A stretch of 64,000 nt of DNA from Pleurodeles waltl (Eukaryota > Chordata > Amphibia > Caudata > Salamandridae), in contig NC_090444.1 in NCBI RefSeq assembly GCF_031143425.1, positions 1,346,212,323 to 1,346,276,322 of the forward strand, in the 5' to 3' direction. The position numbers and the translations under genes were made by a program. Below the pieces are notes generated by a model. That model worked only from the letters and a program-made list of their open reading frames with translations, had not been told where the DNA came from and did not search any database. Below are positions 42,183 to 51,713 of this stretch, in pieces. How positions within the stretch are numbered: the first letter of the stretch is position 1; each line of letters begins with the position of its first letter.

Positions 42183-43300
42183 CTGTATGGATGACAGAAA
42201 AGGCCAAGACAATACATTTTGAGTAATTGTGTTAGGCAGTACTGCTGTGACATAACTATTTGACATTGCACCAAACAGAAACCCCATTTTATCCAAAACA
42301 ATACAGACATAGCTTGGAAATACTCTTTAGCTCCTCATGCTACCAAATTAGGCCTACAACATCATCTAGGCCAGGGCTATGACACCTATTCTGTTGAGGG
42401 AGTCACCCCTGATCACTCACAATCATTGTGAGCTACTAAAGGCTCAACAACCTGTGCAATCTGTGCACATATCCCCACACATTGACTTCATGCCTAAATT
42501 TGCAAGAGTCAGAACCCATGGTCTGCATCACATATAGGGACTGAGGGCAGTAGAAAAGGGCAGCTATATGTCAGTGAGAGCAGGAATTTGGAGGATGTAT
42601 GAACACATGTGTGTTGGAATGGGACATAACTGCAGCAAGGTAAATAACTTTACCTATATGTGGCTTCTTAACATATTGAAAGCATACAGCACAGCCTATT
42701 ACACTTCATGTGCTAGAATCCCACGAGACAGGATAGCATCAGACAACTCCAGACCCTTACATTTTTGTAATTAACACATCACTATAATGTGTCAATCATA
42801 CTACTAGTGTACTGTCTACTGTCCACTGATAGTCAGGGGCCTGACGTTTGTCTGTTGAAACAGGAATTCTGGGTTACACAGACACATATTACAGCTTCTC
42901 ATTTCAGGCGACTTAACACTCCCATGCACAGACGTTTCAGACAGTGGCAAAGAACATTCTGTCTCAGCTAAATCAGTCTTTTAACTCCAATCACATCACT
43001 TCCCTGATTAACAAAAAGGGACAATATAGCCTATGGATCAAAAAGGAAGAAGTTACTCAGTCAGACATTTCCCAATCAGGCATGTACCTGTTACTCTGGG
43101 CTCCTATTAAGACGACTATACGTGGACATGACCTTCCTAGCAAGGAGCTCCAGCTCCTCTGTGCTGAAGGCAGGGGCCCTGCCAACTGCTTTGCCTGGCA
43201 TCCTTGCTCCCAGAGGTCGTTAATAGTAGCAAAAAAATGAGGAGGTCTTGTTGGCTGCAGTGTTGGGGGCAAGTGAGCTTTTTCACTATGTGGTGTAAAA
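42183..43300. other. Harbinger internal sequence
   Basis: About 1.1 kb. A minus-strand stretch at 43057-43337 with two overlapping frames could contain a decayed first exon of the Myb-like gene, but no domain is readable. The rest is AT-rich. Confidence 0.35.
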
Positions 43301-43870
43301 GTGCGCGGTGGAAGCGATCAGTGACGGAGGCGGACACAATTATTGGCTTTCGTGCGTAACCGTCATACAGATTAGCCTATAGCAGGGACCATCCTGGAGG
43401 GTGCCACTTACTACGCGGTCAGCTTCCGCCATCGGGTGGCCAATGTCGTAACGGCAAGGTCAGGCAGCCACTATTTTAGGTTGTGAAGCTGAGCATTTTT
43501 CATAATGGAGGCAAGATTATTTCTGAATGTCTGATAGGAGCAACACTGTTCCAGGCAAGATATGACACCATAAAATGTGAACTGTAACTGTGTGTGACAT
43601 CGATAGTTCCGTGGGGGAAGAAATACATCTGTTGACGGTTAAAAAAAGAAAGGTGCAACTAATCCATTTCAAATGTATTATTTGCACATAATAAAAAAAT
43701 ATTAAATGAAATTTCTTTTTTTGAAGTTCTAAAAATGTGATACCAATGTGTGTACATGTGTAAATGACATTCCTAATGTTACCAAGACTTAAGATGTTTG
43801 TTGATGTTAAAAGTATAGTGTGATTTCAGTTGATATTTTCTTTTCCATACATACAGACCTCTGAACTCAG
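43300..43870. promoter_or_regulatory. putative shared upstream region between divergent Harbinger genes
   Basis: Lies between the minus-strand Myb-like pieces (below 43300) and the plus-strand transposase (from about 43875). It contains a GC-richer patch (43300-43480) with CACTTACTACGCGGTCAGC and ATCGGGTGGCC, then AT-rich DNA. Head-to-head transposase and Myb-like genes are common in Harbinger elements. The promoter role is inferred from layout only. Confidence 0.3.
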
Positions 43871-43874
43871 CCAT

Positions 43875-44462
43875 GGGTAGGAGACGACAGCTTCAGGTTT
43901 CCGGCCCTTTCCAGACCTTGCCACCATGGAGGAAAGGGATCTCAGAAAAAAATTCGGCTCAATAAGTAAACTATCCTGGATTTGTATCAGCAGTTGGCGA
44001 CTGATCTCATTGGCATTTTATGGCCACTGGCTCTTTTCAATACACTGTGGCAGTATCTGGGGGCATGTCCCAACCAACTTTCAGTGGTGTGCTACAGGAA
44101 GTCCTTGCTTCCTTGATGAGACACATCAACAGCTACATCCAGTTCCCAGGGCAACATTATTTAGCCACCATGAAAGGAGACTTTTTATGCTTTGGGAGGA
44201 CTACTAAATGTGGTTGGAGCAATAGATGGCACACATAATGCCTTGGTGCCACCACACGCAAGGAAACAGGTCTACCGCAGTTGGAAGAACTTCCATTCCA
44301 TCAATGTGCATATTGTCTGCGTACTGGATGTATACATCTCAAGTGTGTGTGCTCGCTTCCCGGGTCAAAACATGATTCATTTGTACTACGGAACAGTATC
44401 ATACCCCTATCAGATGTCACAACTTGGACCAGAGAGGGCCTGACTTGTTGGTAATTACAATA
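43875..44462 (+). pseudogene. HARBI1-like PIF/Harbinger transposase, 5' part, frameshifted
   Basis: DDE transposase that cuts and pastes Harbinger DNA. After a basic start (MGRRRQLQV, ATG at 43873-43875), four frames must be combined. An N-terminal helical region (about 43930-44010) is followed by ATGSFQYTVAVSGGMSQPTFSGVLQ (first 12 residues in 44020-44055, the rest to 44090). Next comes GLLNVVGAIDGTHNALVPP with the first catalytic Asp (near 44225). Then, in a shifted frame, SKHDSFVLRN with the second Asp (near 44370), and finally MSQLGPERA, followed by TGA in place of Trp. A donor-like TTG|GTAATT follows at about 44450, so this may be the end of an exon. The 3' exon with the catalytic Glu was not found. 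Not functional. Confidence 0.8.
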
Positions 44463-44830
44463 CATTGGTATTTTGTTTTGTCTAAATTAAATGGGGAACA
44501 TATTACCTCTTGGTCATTTCTATTTTACATTTAAAACTGTTGGGTCAATACAGTTTGACAAAACCATGATGAAGACAAGGATGTATGTTTGAATACCATA
44601 ATAAAAGCAAGAACAGTCTTGTATTTTGTGTCCATCGTATTGATTCCCATTACACAATTCGAATTAAAAGTGTGCAAAAAAATGTGATGAAGGCAAAAAA
44701 GTCTGTCATGGTGGATGGAAGTACAGTGGTACAGCCAATATTGTTTGTAGTCCAATGTACAAAATACAAATGTCCTCAGAAAAGGTAATTGTGTCCCATA
44801 AATAGTCCACATACTGAATGGTAGATACAC
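44463..44830. other. AT-rich spacer in the Harbinger element
   Basis: About 370 bases. No gene recognised. Confidence 0.4.
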
Positions 44831-45658
44831 ACAGGAAGAAAATTAGGTACAGCATCTTTTGGAGGTAGTGGTGGAGGTCTGGCCATCCACTCCTGGCAGG
44901 CTGGATGACTGCCACCTCCTGGGAAGAACGAGGAGGAGGGCACAGGTGCAGGGACTGGGGTGGGGGTAGCTGGCCTCTCATGTGGTAGGGCCTTCCTGTC
45001 TGGCAGAGGTGTAGTTGGGCCAGAGGTACAGGGACCACAGACAGGGGCTGATGGAATTGGGAAAACCCTGCTCATGTGGTGGTACATGTCAAATAGCACC
45101 CCAGCCAGGGAGCTCATTTTATCATTGTGATTACGTATTTCCAACATTAGCTCCCTCTGCACCTCCTTGGTCTCCCAAAGCTCAGTTACTATCTGGCAGA
45201 TCACATCTTGGGACTGTTGTACTGCTCCCAAGACCAGGTCGATGGTGGTCTGGCTGTCAAAGACCCCAGTGTCCTCACGCTCCTGGCCCACAGATTCTCT
45301 CCAATAATCTCTACCCCCCATTAGCCTGTGCCCTTGGAGTAGTGTGCCCCATGCCACTGGGTCCTGGCAGAACTTGAGGCAGAGTGGCTAATGGAACATC
45401 TGTCAGAACTGGGGGACACAAGATAGGTGTTGGATTTCTCAGTACACCGGAAGTGGAGGTGTCCTGCTGCTGTTATGGTGTTTCAGGTGTGGTAGGAGGT
45501 GTACGTGTGGGCCGAGTGTGACTCACTGGAGCTGTCTGGCCAAGCAGACTAGATGGACCAGCTGGCTCCAGGTCATCCACACTTGGAGTGGAGTCCTCAC
45601 TGAAGGCCTGTTCCTGGTCTGAAGTGGAGGTGCCTTGGGTGACAGATGCTAGTTCACT
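44831..45658 (-). pseudogene. second Myb-like Harbinger accessory protein, C-terminal exon
   Basis: On the minus strand, an acceptor-like ATATACTCTGCAG precedes 45658. Ser/Thr/Pro-rich sequence with stops follows, then from 45357 a frame open to 44776 with DRRD-type polar sequence, a helical stretch (IDLVLGAVQQSQDVICQIV ... ELMLEIRNHNDKMSSLAGVL) and a Pro-rich tail (PATPTPVPAPVPSSS). The helical stretch is the same type as in the pieces at 222-285, 35546-35734 and 39480-39570, but it is a distinct subfamily. Its position downstream of, and opposite to, the transposase does not fit the same gene as 41924-42182, so it probably comes from another Harbinger copy. Confidence 0.6.
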
Positions 45659-45683
45659 GCAGAGTATATTTAATTAATATCTA

Positions 45684-46586
45684 GGCCAAGATTTATACTT
45701 GCCTTGTGCCAAATTTGCATTTATTTATTTTTACGCAAATTTGGCGCAAACCTAACTCCATATTTATACTTCGGTGCTAGACCCGTCTACCACCAAAGTT
45801 TTGGAGTTAAAGTAATTTTTTGCTTTTGGGAAACTACCTTCCGACAATGAGATGCAAGATAGGCTTTCCCGTGCAAAAAATGACGATATGGCCTTTGCGC
45901 CATATTTATCCCCTGTGCTAAAATCACGCACTTGGGGAAGGGGGCTTAAATAATGGTGCTAAGCTTGCTTAGCGACATTATTTAGCGCCTGGGTCAGGGC
46001 AGGCGTTAGGGGACCTGTGGGCCTATTTTAATGGTCAGAGACCCTGGAATGGGCCCACAGATGCCCTTGCTTAGCCTCAGAGACACCCCCACTCACACCA
46101 GAGGGACACCACAGGATGGGGGGACCCCAACCCATCCCAGGTAAGTAAAGTAAGTATAGGTACATATTTTATATTTTTTAAGAAGTACCATAGGAGGGCT
46201 TAACTTGGGCCCTCCTACATGGCACTGGGCCCAATGTCCCCTGGGCATGGCCATTGGGGTGGTGGGCATGACTCCTGTCTTTACTAAGAAAGGAGTCATG
46301 TTCATGGGAGTGTTACGTAAAAAAATGACGCTAGTCTGGTTAGAGGCATTTTTATGTTTCTGACCGTACTATTGTCATCCTTTGACACACAACCACCTTT
46401 TTCCCCATGCGCCTTCACCCGGCTAGTGTCCTTTTTCATGATGCCTGTCGGACATTACCGCCGGCTACTGTCATTCCATTAATATGATGCCCGGCCGACA
46501 TCTTGGAATGGGGCTAGCCAGCGGTATATGTTTTCACACAAAACTGTATTAGAGCAGTTTTGTGTGAAAAAGTATAAATCTGGGCC
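45684..46586 (-). mobile_element. Harbinger MITE, 903 bp, copy 3 (minus orientation)
   Basis: CTA (45681-45683) precedes GGCCAAGATTTATACTTG. The other end AGTATAAATCTGGGCC is followed by CTA (46587-46589). It is related to the copies at 50853 and 21350 but inverted. It shares the ATGACTCCTGTC...GGAGTCAT hairpin (46268-46300), the 'GGGACACCACAGGATGG' / 'CAGGTAAGTAA' region and the TAAATAATGGTGCTAAGC hairpin. More diverged than the other two. It sits just upstream of the acceptor of the Myb-like exon, that is, in its intron. Confidence 0.85.
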
Positions 46587-46589
46587 CTA

Positions 46590-48432
46590 GTTTGCACATC
46601 CTATGGGTCTTTGCTTACAAATGGGGCAACGTAAAAAAGAAAATTTAGAGTAATAGTATGATTAGGGCTTTGTGTGCTTTTCATAATTTTACACATTCAG
46701 GCCGATATACACAGATGCAAACTCCAGTGATGATGTTGTAGAGATGTCCTTTGATGGAAAATGGTATTTCTGAAGTAAACATTACAAGTACCACACATTC
46801 AAGCCAACACAGTGGTGAATATATTAGAGTACTAGGCCATTCCAAGGCTTAGCAGGCTAAAAAAATTACACAAACTATGGTTCAACTTAATATTATTATT
46901 ATTATTAATATTATGACCGACTGTGGTCATCATATGGACAGTGTTAAGTAAGTTGTGTGTGGATACTACTTCTATTAAGCATGCCACATCACAGGGTACC
47001 AAATCTGGGATTCAACAGACTATGAAATATGTTGGCATGTATATCAATTTAATGTACCTATGAGAAGGGGCCACCATGTTTGAGCGACACTGCAACTGAC
47101 ATTTTCATACATGGAATGATACGGTGACTGTCAAATGCACATGTTTTGGAGATGTGTGCACACATGCAAGTAAAGGAACGTGGAGATATACTGAGTTGCA
47201 TTATTGTTTTGCAGTTACCACAACAGGGCATCATGGTAGTTGTAGTCATCTGTTGACCCCATAAACAATAGTTGTTGTTAAGTGATTTGAACATATCGTT
47301 TTCAATGACTACAGTGGAGATGAACACACATTTGCAACATGGACACACATATGGGCATGATGTAGATCAGTGAAATAAACTACTTACAGGCTGTATACCT
47401 TCATGTGCAAAGGGATGGAGTTTTTTACCTGTTTTGCTAGAACAACATACATTAATATACATCAAGGGACTTAGAAATCACAATGGATGATCCATGGGGA
47501 ACAACACACAATCTAACGACATATAGCACATTGTCATAAAAGGAAGAGACAACCATGATGCCAGTAATTGTTAAGACACAAGGGGGCATATTTATGAAAT
47601 GTGGTGCTGCACCTAGTGCAGTGCCACTTTTCTTGTGCCCCTTGCGCCCCTTAGTGCACCTCCACCCCACCAGTTAGGGAAGTAGCATCACAATTCTTGA
47701 TGCTAGTTCGGTGCTTTGCAGGATTAGCGTAAAAAGATTTGACGGTAATCCTGCAAAGCACCCAGAGACCCAGTGTACTCAATGGGAGCCTCCTTTTAAC
47801 GCCTGCTCTCAACGTGGATTTCTCCTCCCTGCCACTGTGAAAATAGTGAAGATTGGAAGAGCAAGCAGATGAGGGTGGAAAAAAATATGGGAGACGAAAA
47901 CAAAAGAGGGAGAGCAACACAGAATGGGGAAAAATCTGAGTCCTTGTTGTGCGATTCAGTTTCAAAATGCTATGCTGCAGTGGAATGGCAAAAGACCATT
48001 GTCTGAAATGGAGTGTGTTTTATAGTGTGCTTTGCAGTGTCCACAACTGTCCAATCTCCAACAGGTGTGGTCTACTAGCAGCCAACCAATAGCCACAGCC
48101 ATAGTACTACACTGAACGGGTCCTGCAACGGACTCCTGCCATCATGGGCCCGCTGCTGAAACTCTGACAGCACAACTGTGTGATTTAACTAGGCTCTGCA
48201 GGATCCTGCTGTCAAGACAGTGACTAACTGCCTGCTTGTCAGCATTGGAATCCTCCACGTTGGCTGCAGGATGCAGCTTGCATGACAGAGTGGATTCTGT
48301 TGTGGCGGTATTCAGCTCAGCCACAACAATTTATCTAAATACGGCAGGTGGAAGACCATCGACTTGATGGTCTTTTTGGGTCCGCGCCTAAAGCGACTTG
48401 GCTGTGCAACCACCAAGACCTAAATCATGCTC
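46590..48432. other. right part of the composite Harbinger, non-coding
   Basis: No gene. A (ATT)n run lies at 46890-46913. A MITE-like piece starts at 47582 (GGGGGCATATTTATGAAATG) and contains TGCTTTGCAGGATTA... / ...TAATCCTGCAAAGCA inverted words (47711-47762). The last 120 bases are the GC-richer subterminal region and inverted repeat. Confidence 0.45.
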
Positions 48433-48879
48433 TAAATCAGGTAAGAGGATAAACTGATATTGACACGACCTCACAGTCTGCACCTCACATGCACAAAGGA
48501 CAAGTATGTCTACATCCCCCAGCAGGTAACATAAATTGCACCCTATACATGTGTATGCCATAAATGTGTGCAGAAATGGACCAGTCCTCTAAAATTGTCA
48601 AATTTATGTAAATGACAATGTAACATATCTTACATTAACATTATATCCATATCAAATGTTAACACCCTTTGCTGCATAAAGTAGCTATTTCATGAATGTA
48701 CTCTCAAGCAGTATCTCACCTTAGGTAAACATTAAGGGCCAGGATCATTCTGACTTGAGATTTACATACACCTCTAGCAAGGAACAGATAAGCTATCCGG
48801 ACATTTTGGTTAAACACAGCAAACATACAATGTATACAACCTTATATCGAAAAAGTAAAAACTCTTTGTTACTGTTAGG
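48433..48879. other. unassigned sequence
   Basis: About 440 AT-rich bases. Nothing recognisable. Confidence 0.4.
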
Positions 48880-49870
48880 CCTGTCAGCCTTCTCACAAAC
48901 ATTTTGCCATCCTCCCCTTATTTTTGCTGATCTTGTTTTTGCTGGTTTTAGGATTAAGAGGACTTTACCACTGCTAACCAGTGCTAAGGTACATGTGCTC
49001 AACCCTTAAAACATGGTAACATTGGCTTGTCCTTATTGGCATAGTTGTAAATCCTTAATACATTGGTATTCCATGTGCCCCGGGAATGTAAATGAAATCC
49101 TACTAGTAGGCCTGCAGCACTGATAATGCCACCCATCCTAAGTAGTACTTTAAACATACCTGATCTAAATCCTCAGCGACACAACAGGATTCCCATCAAC
49201 TTTTCACCTGCATATAGACCAGTCATCTGTGAGTCTAACCTGTCAAGTAGTTCCACCCCAGTCCTGCACCCTTGGAATTGGGCTTAAGGTGCACTGCCAC
49301 CCTGTAGATCTAGCAAAACCGCTGCATCTCCTCTGCTGTGCAGTGCAAACCTGAAAAGAACCTACATATCGCCGCTACTGTGCAGATTCGAACCACCGCA
49401 AAGACCCGCACCACATGATACCTTGTCACGGTATTGGAACTGCTGCTGTGTGATGCATCCTTGGCACAGGCCCTGGGGTCTTTTGTTGACAGCAGCCTTG
49501 ACGATGATGTCAGATCTCACGGCTCCTTGAAAGCGACGCATCACCACAATTGTGCAATGCATCCTCCATGCCAGACTTCACATCATCAGCCCTCATTCTT
49601 GGGATCCTCAACAGCGTCGCAGGACATTGCAGCCTCGCCGTATCTTAGAACTGACACATCAATTTGGCTGGACAACGCATATTCGACATGGATTCTCGCA
49701 GGATCTGCAAAACAGAATTTAAGGTACTCTGTTCAGCTGGCTTAACTAGGTCCCTGTAACTGATCCATGCTCCATCGTGGTCAGCTTGAACTTGGGATTT
49801 TGTCCTGGTTCGATGCAACCAGATATCCACAGGTGGTACTTTACACCTTTTGAAGCTATTTTTACTAAAA
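48880..49870 (+). mobile_element. partial copy of the 'TGTTAGAA' interspersed repeat family
   Basis: CACTGCTAACCAGTGCTAAG (48968) and CTACTAGTAGGCCTGCAGCA (49101) match 11660-11700 and 11805-11830 of the plus-oriented copy. The middle (49380-49700) has the CG-rich block with GCGACGCATCACC. Compared with the 2-kb copy it is shortened, and the TTCTAACA end is absent, interrupted or replaced by the MITE at 49877. Confidence 0.6.
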
Positions 49871-49876
49871 CATTTA

Positions 49877-50440
49877 GGGTCAGATTTAACAGAAAATGAT
49901 GGTGCGTGGCGCTGCGCCAAATTTGACAGCATCACGCACCGTCATTTTTAAAAAGCAGAGATGTGCCATGTTTACTATAATACGGCGCACCCTTGTGTTT
50001 CCACCTGCGCTGGCGCTAATTTTGCTGCTGTGCACCAACACAGCAACCCTTGCACCATAGTGCAAGGATGGCTGCATTGAGGGGGGAAATTGTTTTTGCG
50101 AAGGAAGGAACAGCTTCCTGCATAAAAACAATCTTCAATGGCGATTTGCTCTTTCTATGTGTGCTGCAGGAAGCAGTACACATAGAAAGAGCAAAAAACG
50201 AGAAATTAAAGCATTTCTCCTCATTGACCCATGCTAACACCACCCCTCGGGTGAAGTTAGATTTTGGTGCTACCTCAGGTTTACGAAAACTCGTAAATCT
50301 GTGGCAGTGTCAAAATGCAATCGGTGTTGCTGTGGCACACCCAAAGTAATACTCATTGCACGTCCCTTCCTTGCAAAGTGCTGCATGTGAATGGGCTGTA
50401 TTTACAAGGTGGTGTTAAGCCACAAAAAGTCACACAAATT
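49877..50440. mobile_element. MITE-like element rich in hairpins (right end uncertain)
   Basis: It starts GGGTCAGATTTAAC after TTA (49874-49876). A terminal hairpin AAAATGATGGTGCGTG...CACGCACCGTCATTTTT is at 49892-49951. A perfect 18-bp stem TTTGCTCTTTCTATGTGT / ACACATAGAAAGAGCAAA is at 50137-50194. The right end probably lies where the text returns to ATTTACAAGGTGGTG (50399-50414), but no matching terminus or duplication was fixed. No coding. Confidence 0.6.
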
Positions 50441-50852
50441 AAATAGAGCACATATTGCTAGGAGTTGTAAAGATACAAAATATAGACACAGAATGAACAT
50501 CATGATTTGTCAGCAATTTTAACAAAGATGGAGATGGGGCATAACTGGGCCCTCGTTAGCCTAATCCTCGTTAGCCTAATCCAGAAAAAAAAACACTAAA
50601 ATATTTCACAATGATTTAGTGTCAGTTGCAATAGCTCTACCTTAGTACACATGAGAGTTCAAGATACAGAATGAAAAATACAGTGGATAAATAGTTTAAT
50701 GTGGACAATTTCCAGAGAGGCATACAATGTAATAATCCAATATCTATTGACAGTTCCAATGTAGCTGAAAACATTTGTTTTAAAGAATCTCAAAAACCAT
50801 GCCAAGCTAGATAGGGCTTATCAGGAGTCTGGTGCCCCTTACAAGAAATTAA
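50441..50852. other. unassigned sequence
   Basis: About 410 AT-rich bases. A short exact duplication CCTCGTTAGCCTAAT occurs twice at 50551-50581. Confidence 0.5.
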
Positions 50853-51710
50853 GGCCCGAATTGATATTTTTTGATGCAAAACGACGCCAGCTGGGTGCAG
50901 TGTTTATAGTATGTTGCAAGCCGGCACTAAACTTGGGCTAGCGTCGAAAAAAAGACGCTAGACGGGTGGGGTGGTGGTAGGGAAGGAGGAGATTGTGGGT
51001 CAAAAATGATGCTAGTCTGGTTAGAGGCAAAAAAAGATGCCTCTAGTCAGACTAGCGCCATTTCCTGGCCCACAACCACCAAAAACATGACTCCTGTCTT
51101 AGGAAAGACAGGAGTCATGCCCACCACCCCAATGGCCAGCACAGGGGATAAGTGTCCCCTGGGCATAGCCATTGCACCCTATGCCGTGCAGGAGGCCCCA
51201 AGTTAGGGCCCCCCCCAGGGCAAGAACAAAATATTTAAACAATATTTACCTGGACTTACCTGGAATGGGGTCCCCCATCCTCCGGTGTCCCTCTTGTGAG
51301 GGTGGGGGTGTTCCTGGGGCTTGGGGAGAGCACCTGTGGATCCATTCCATGGTGTTTAAACATGGAAATGGATTCACTCGTCCCCTTACACCTGGTCTGA
51401 CCCAGGCTTTAAATAATGGTGCTAAACAAGCTTAGCACCATTATTTAGCCCCTCCTCCCACCCGTGCGTCATTTTAGCACAGGGGGTAAATATGGGGCTA
51501 TGGGGATAGCACCATTTTTTGGATTGGAATACCTACCTTGCATCCCAATGACACCAGGTAGGCTCACTCATCCAAAAAATGGTGCAAACTCCTATATTTT
51601 GACATTAAACGTGCCTGAAGTCAAAATATAAATATGCAGTTAAGTTTGCACCGAATTTGCATCAAAATAAATGATGCATATTCAGCGCAAATGGAGAACA
51701 AATATGGGCC
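50853..51710 (+). mobile_element. Harbinger MITE, 858 bp, uninterrupted copy 2
   Basis: TAA (50850-50852), then GGCCCGAATTGATATTT. It ends AGAACAAATATGGGCC at 51710, followed by TAA (51711-51713). Internal landmarks: the inverted pair GATGCTAGTCTGGTTAGAGGC / GCCTCTAGTCAGACTAGCGCC around an A-rich loop (51007-51059), the hairpin ATGACTCCTGTC/GACAGGAGTCAT (51086-51118) and TAAATAATGGTGCTAA/TTAGCACCATTATTTA (51411-51447). It is the best reference for the copy split by the DIRS pair. No coding; mobilised in trans. Confidence 0.9.
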
Positions 51711-51713
51711 TAA

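Larger units (their letters stand above)
37066..48432. mobile_element. composite PIF/Harbinger transposon, 11.4 kb, with nested MITEs
   Basis: The left end GGGCCAGATTTAGATGTTGG (37066) follows TAA (37063-37065). The right end, reverse-complemented, is GAGCATGATTTAGGTCTTGG (48432) and is followed by TAA (48433-48435). The ends match at about 15 of the first 20 positions and the three-base TAA duplication is the family hallmark. Inside are a promoter and start-like ORF at the left, Myb-like pieces on minus, a HARBI1-like transposase on plus, a second Myb-like piece on minus, and two complete MITEs (40486-41394, 45684-46586). Removing the MITEs leaves about 9.5 kb. Pieces of more than one Harbinger may be present, so treating the whole span as one element is inference. 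Confidence 0.6.
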
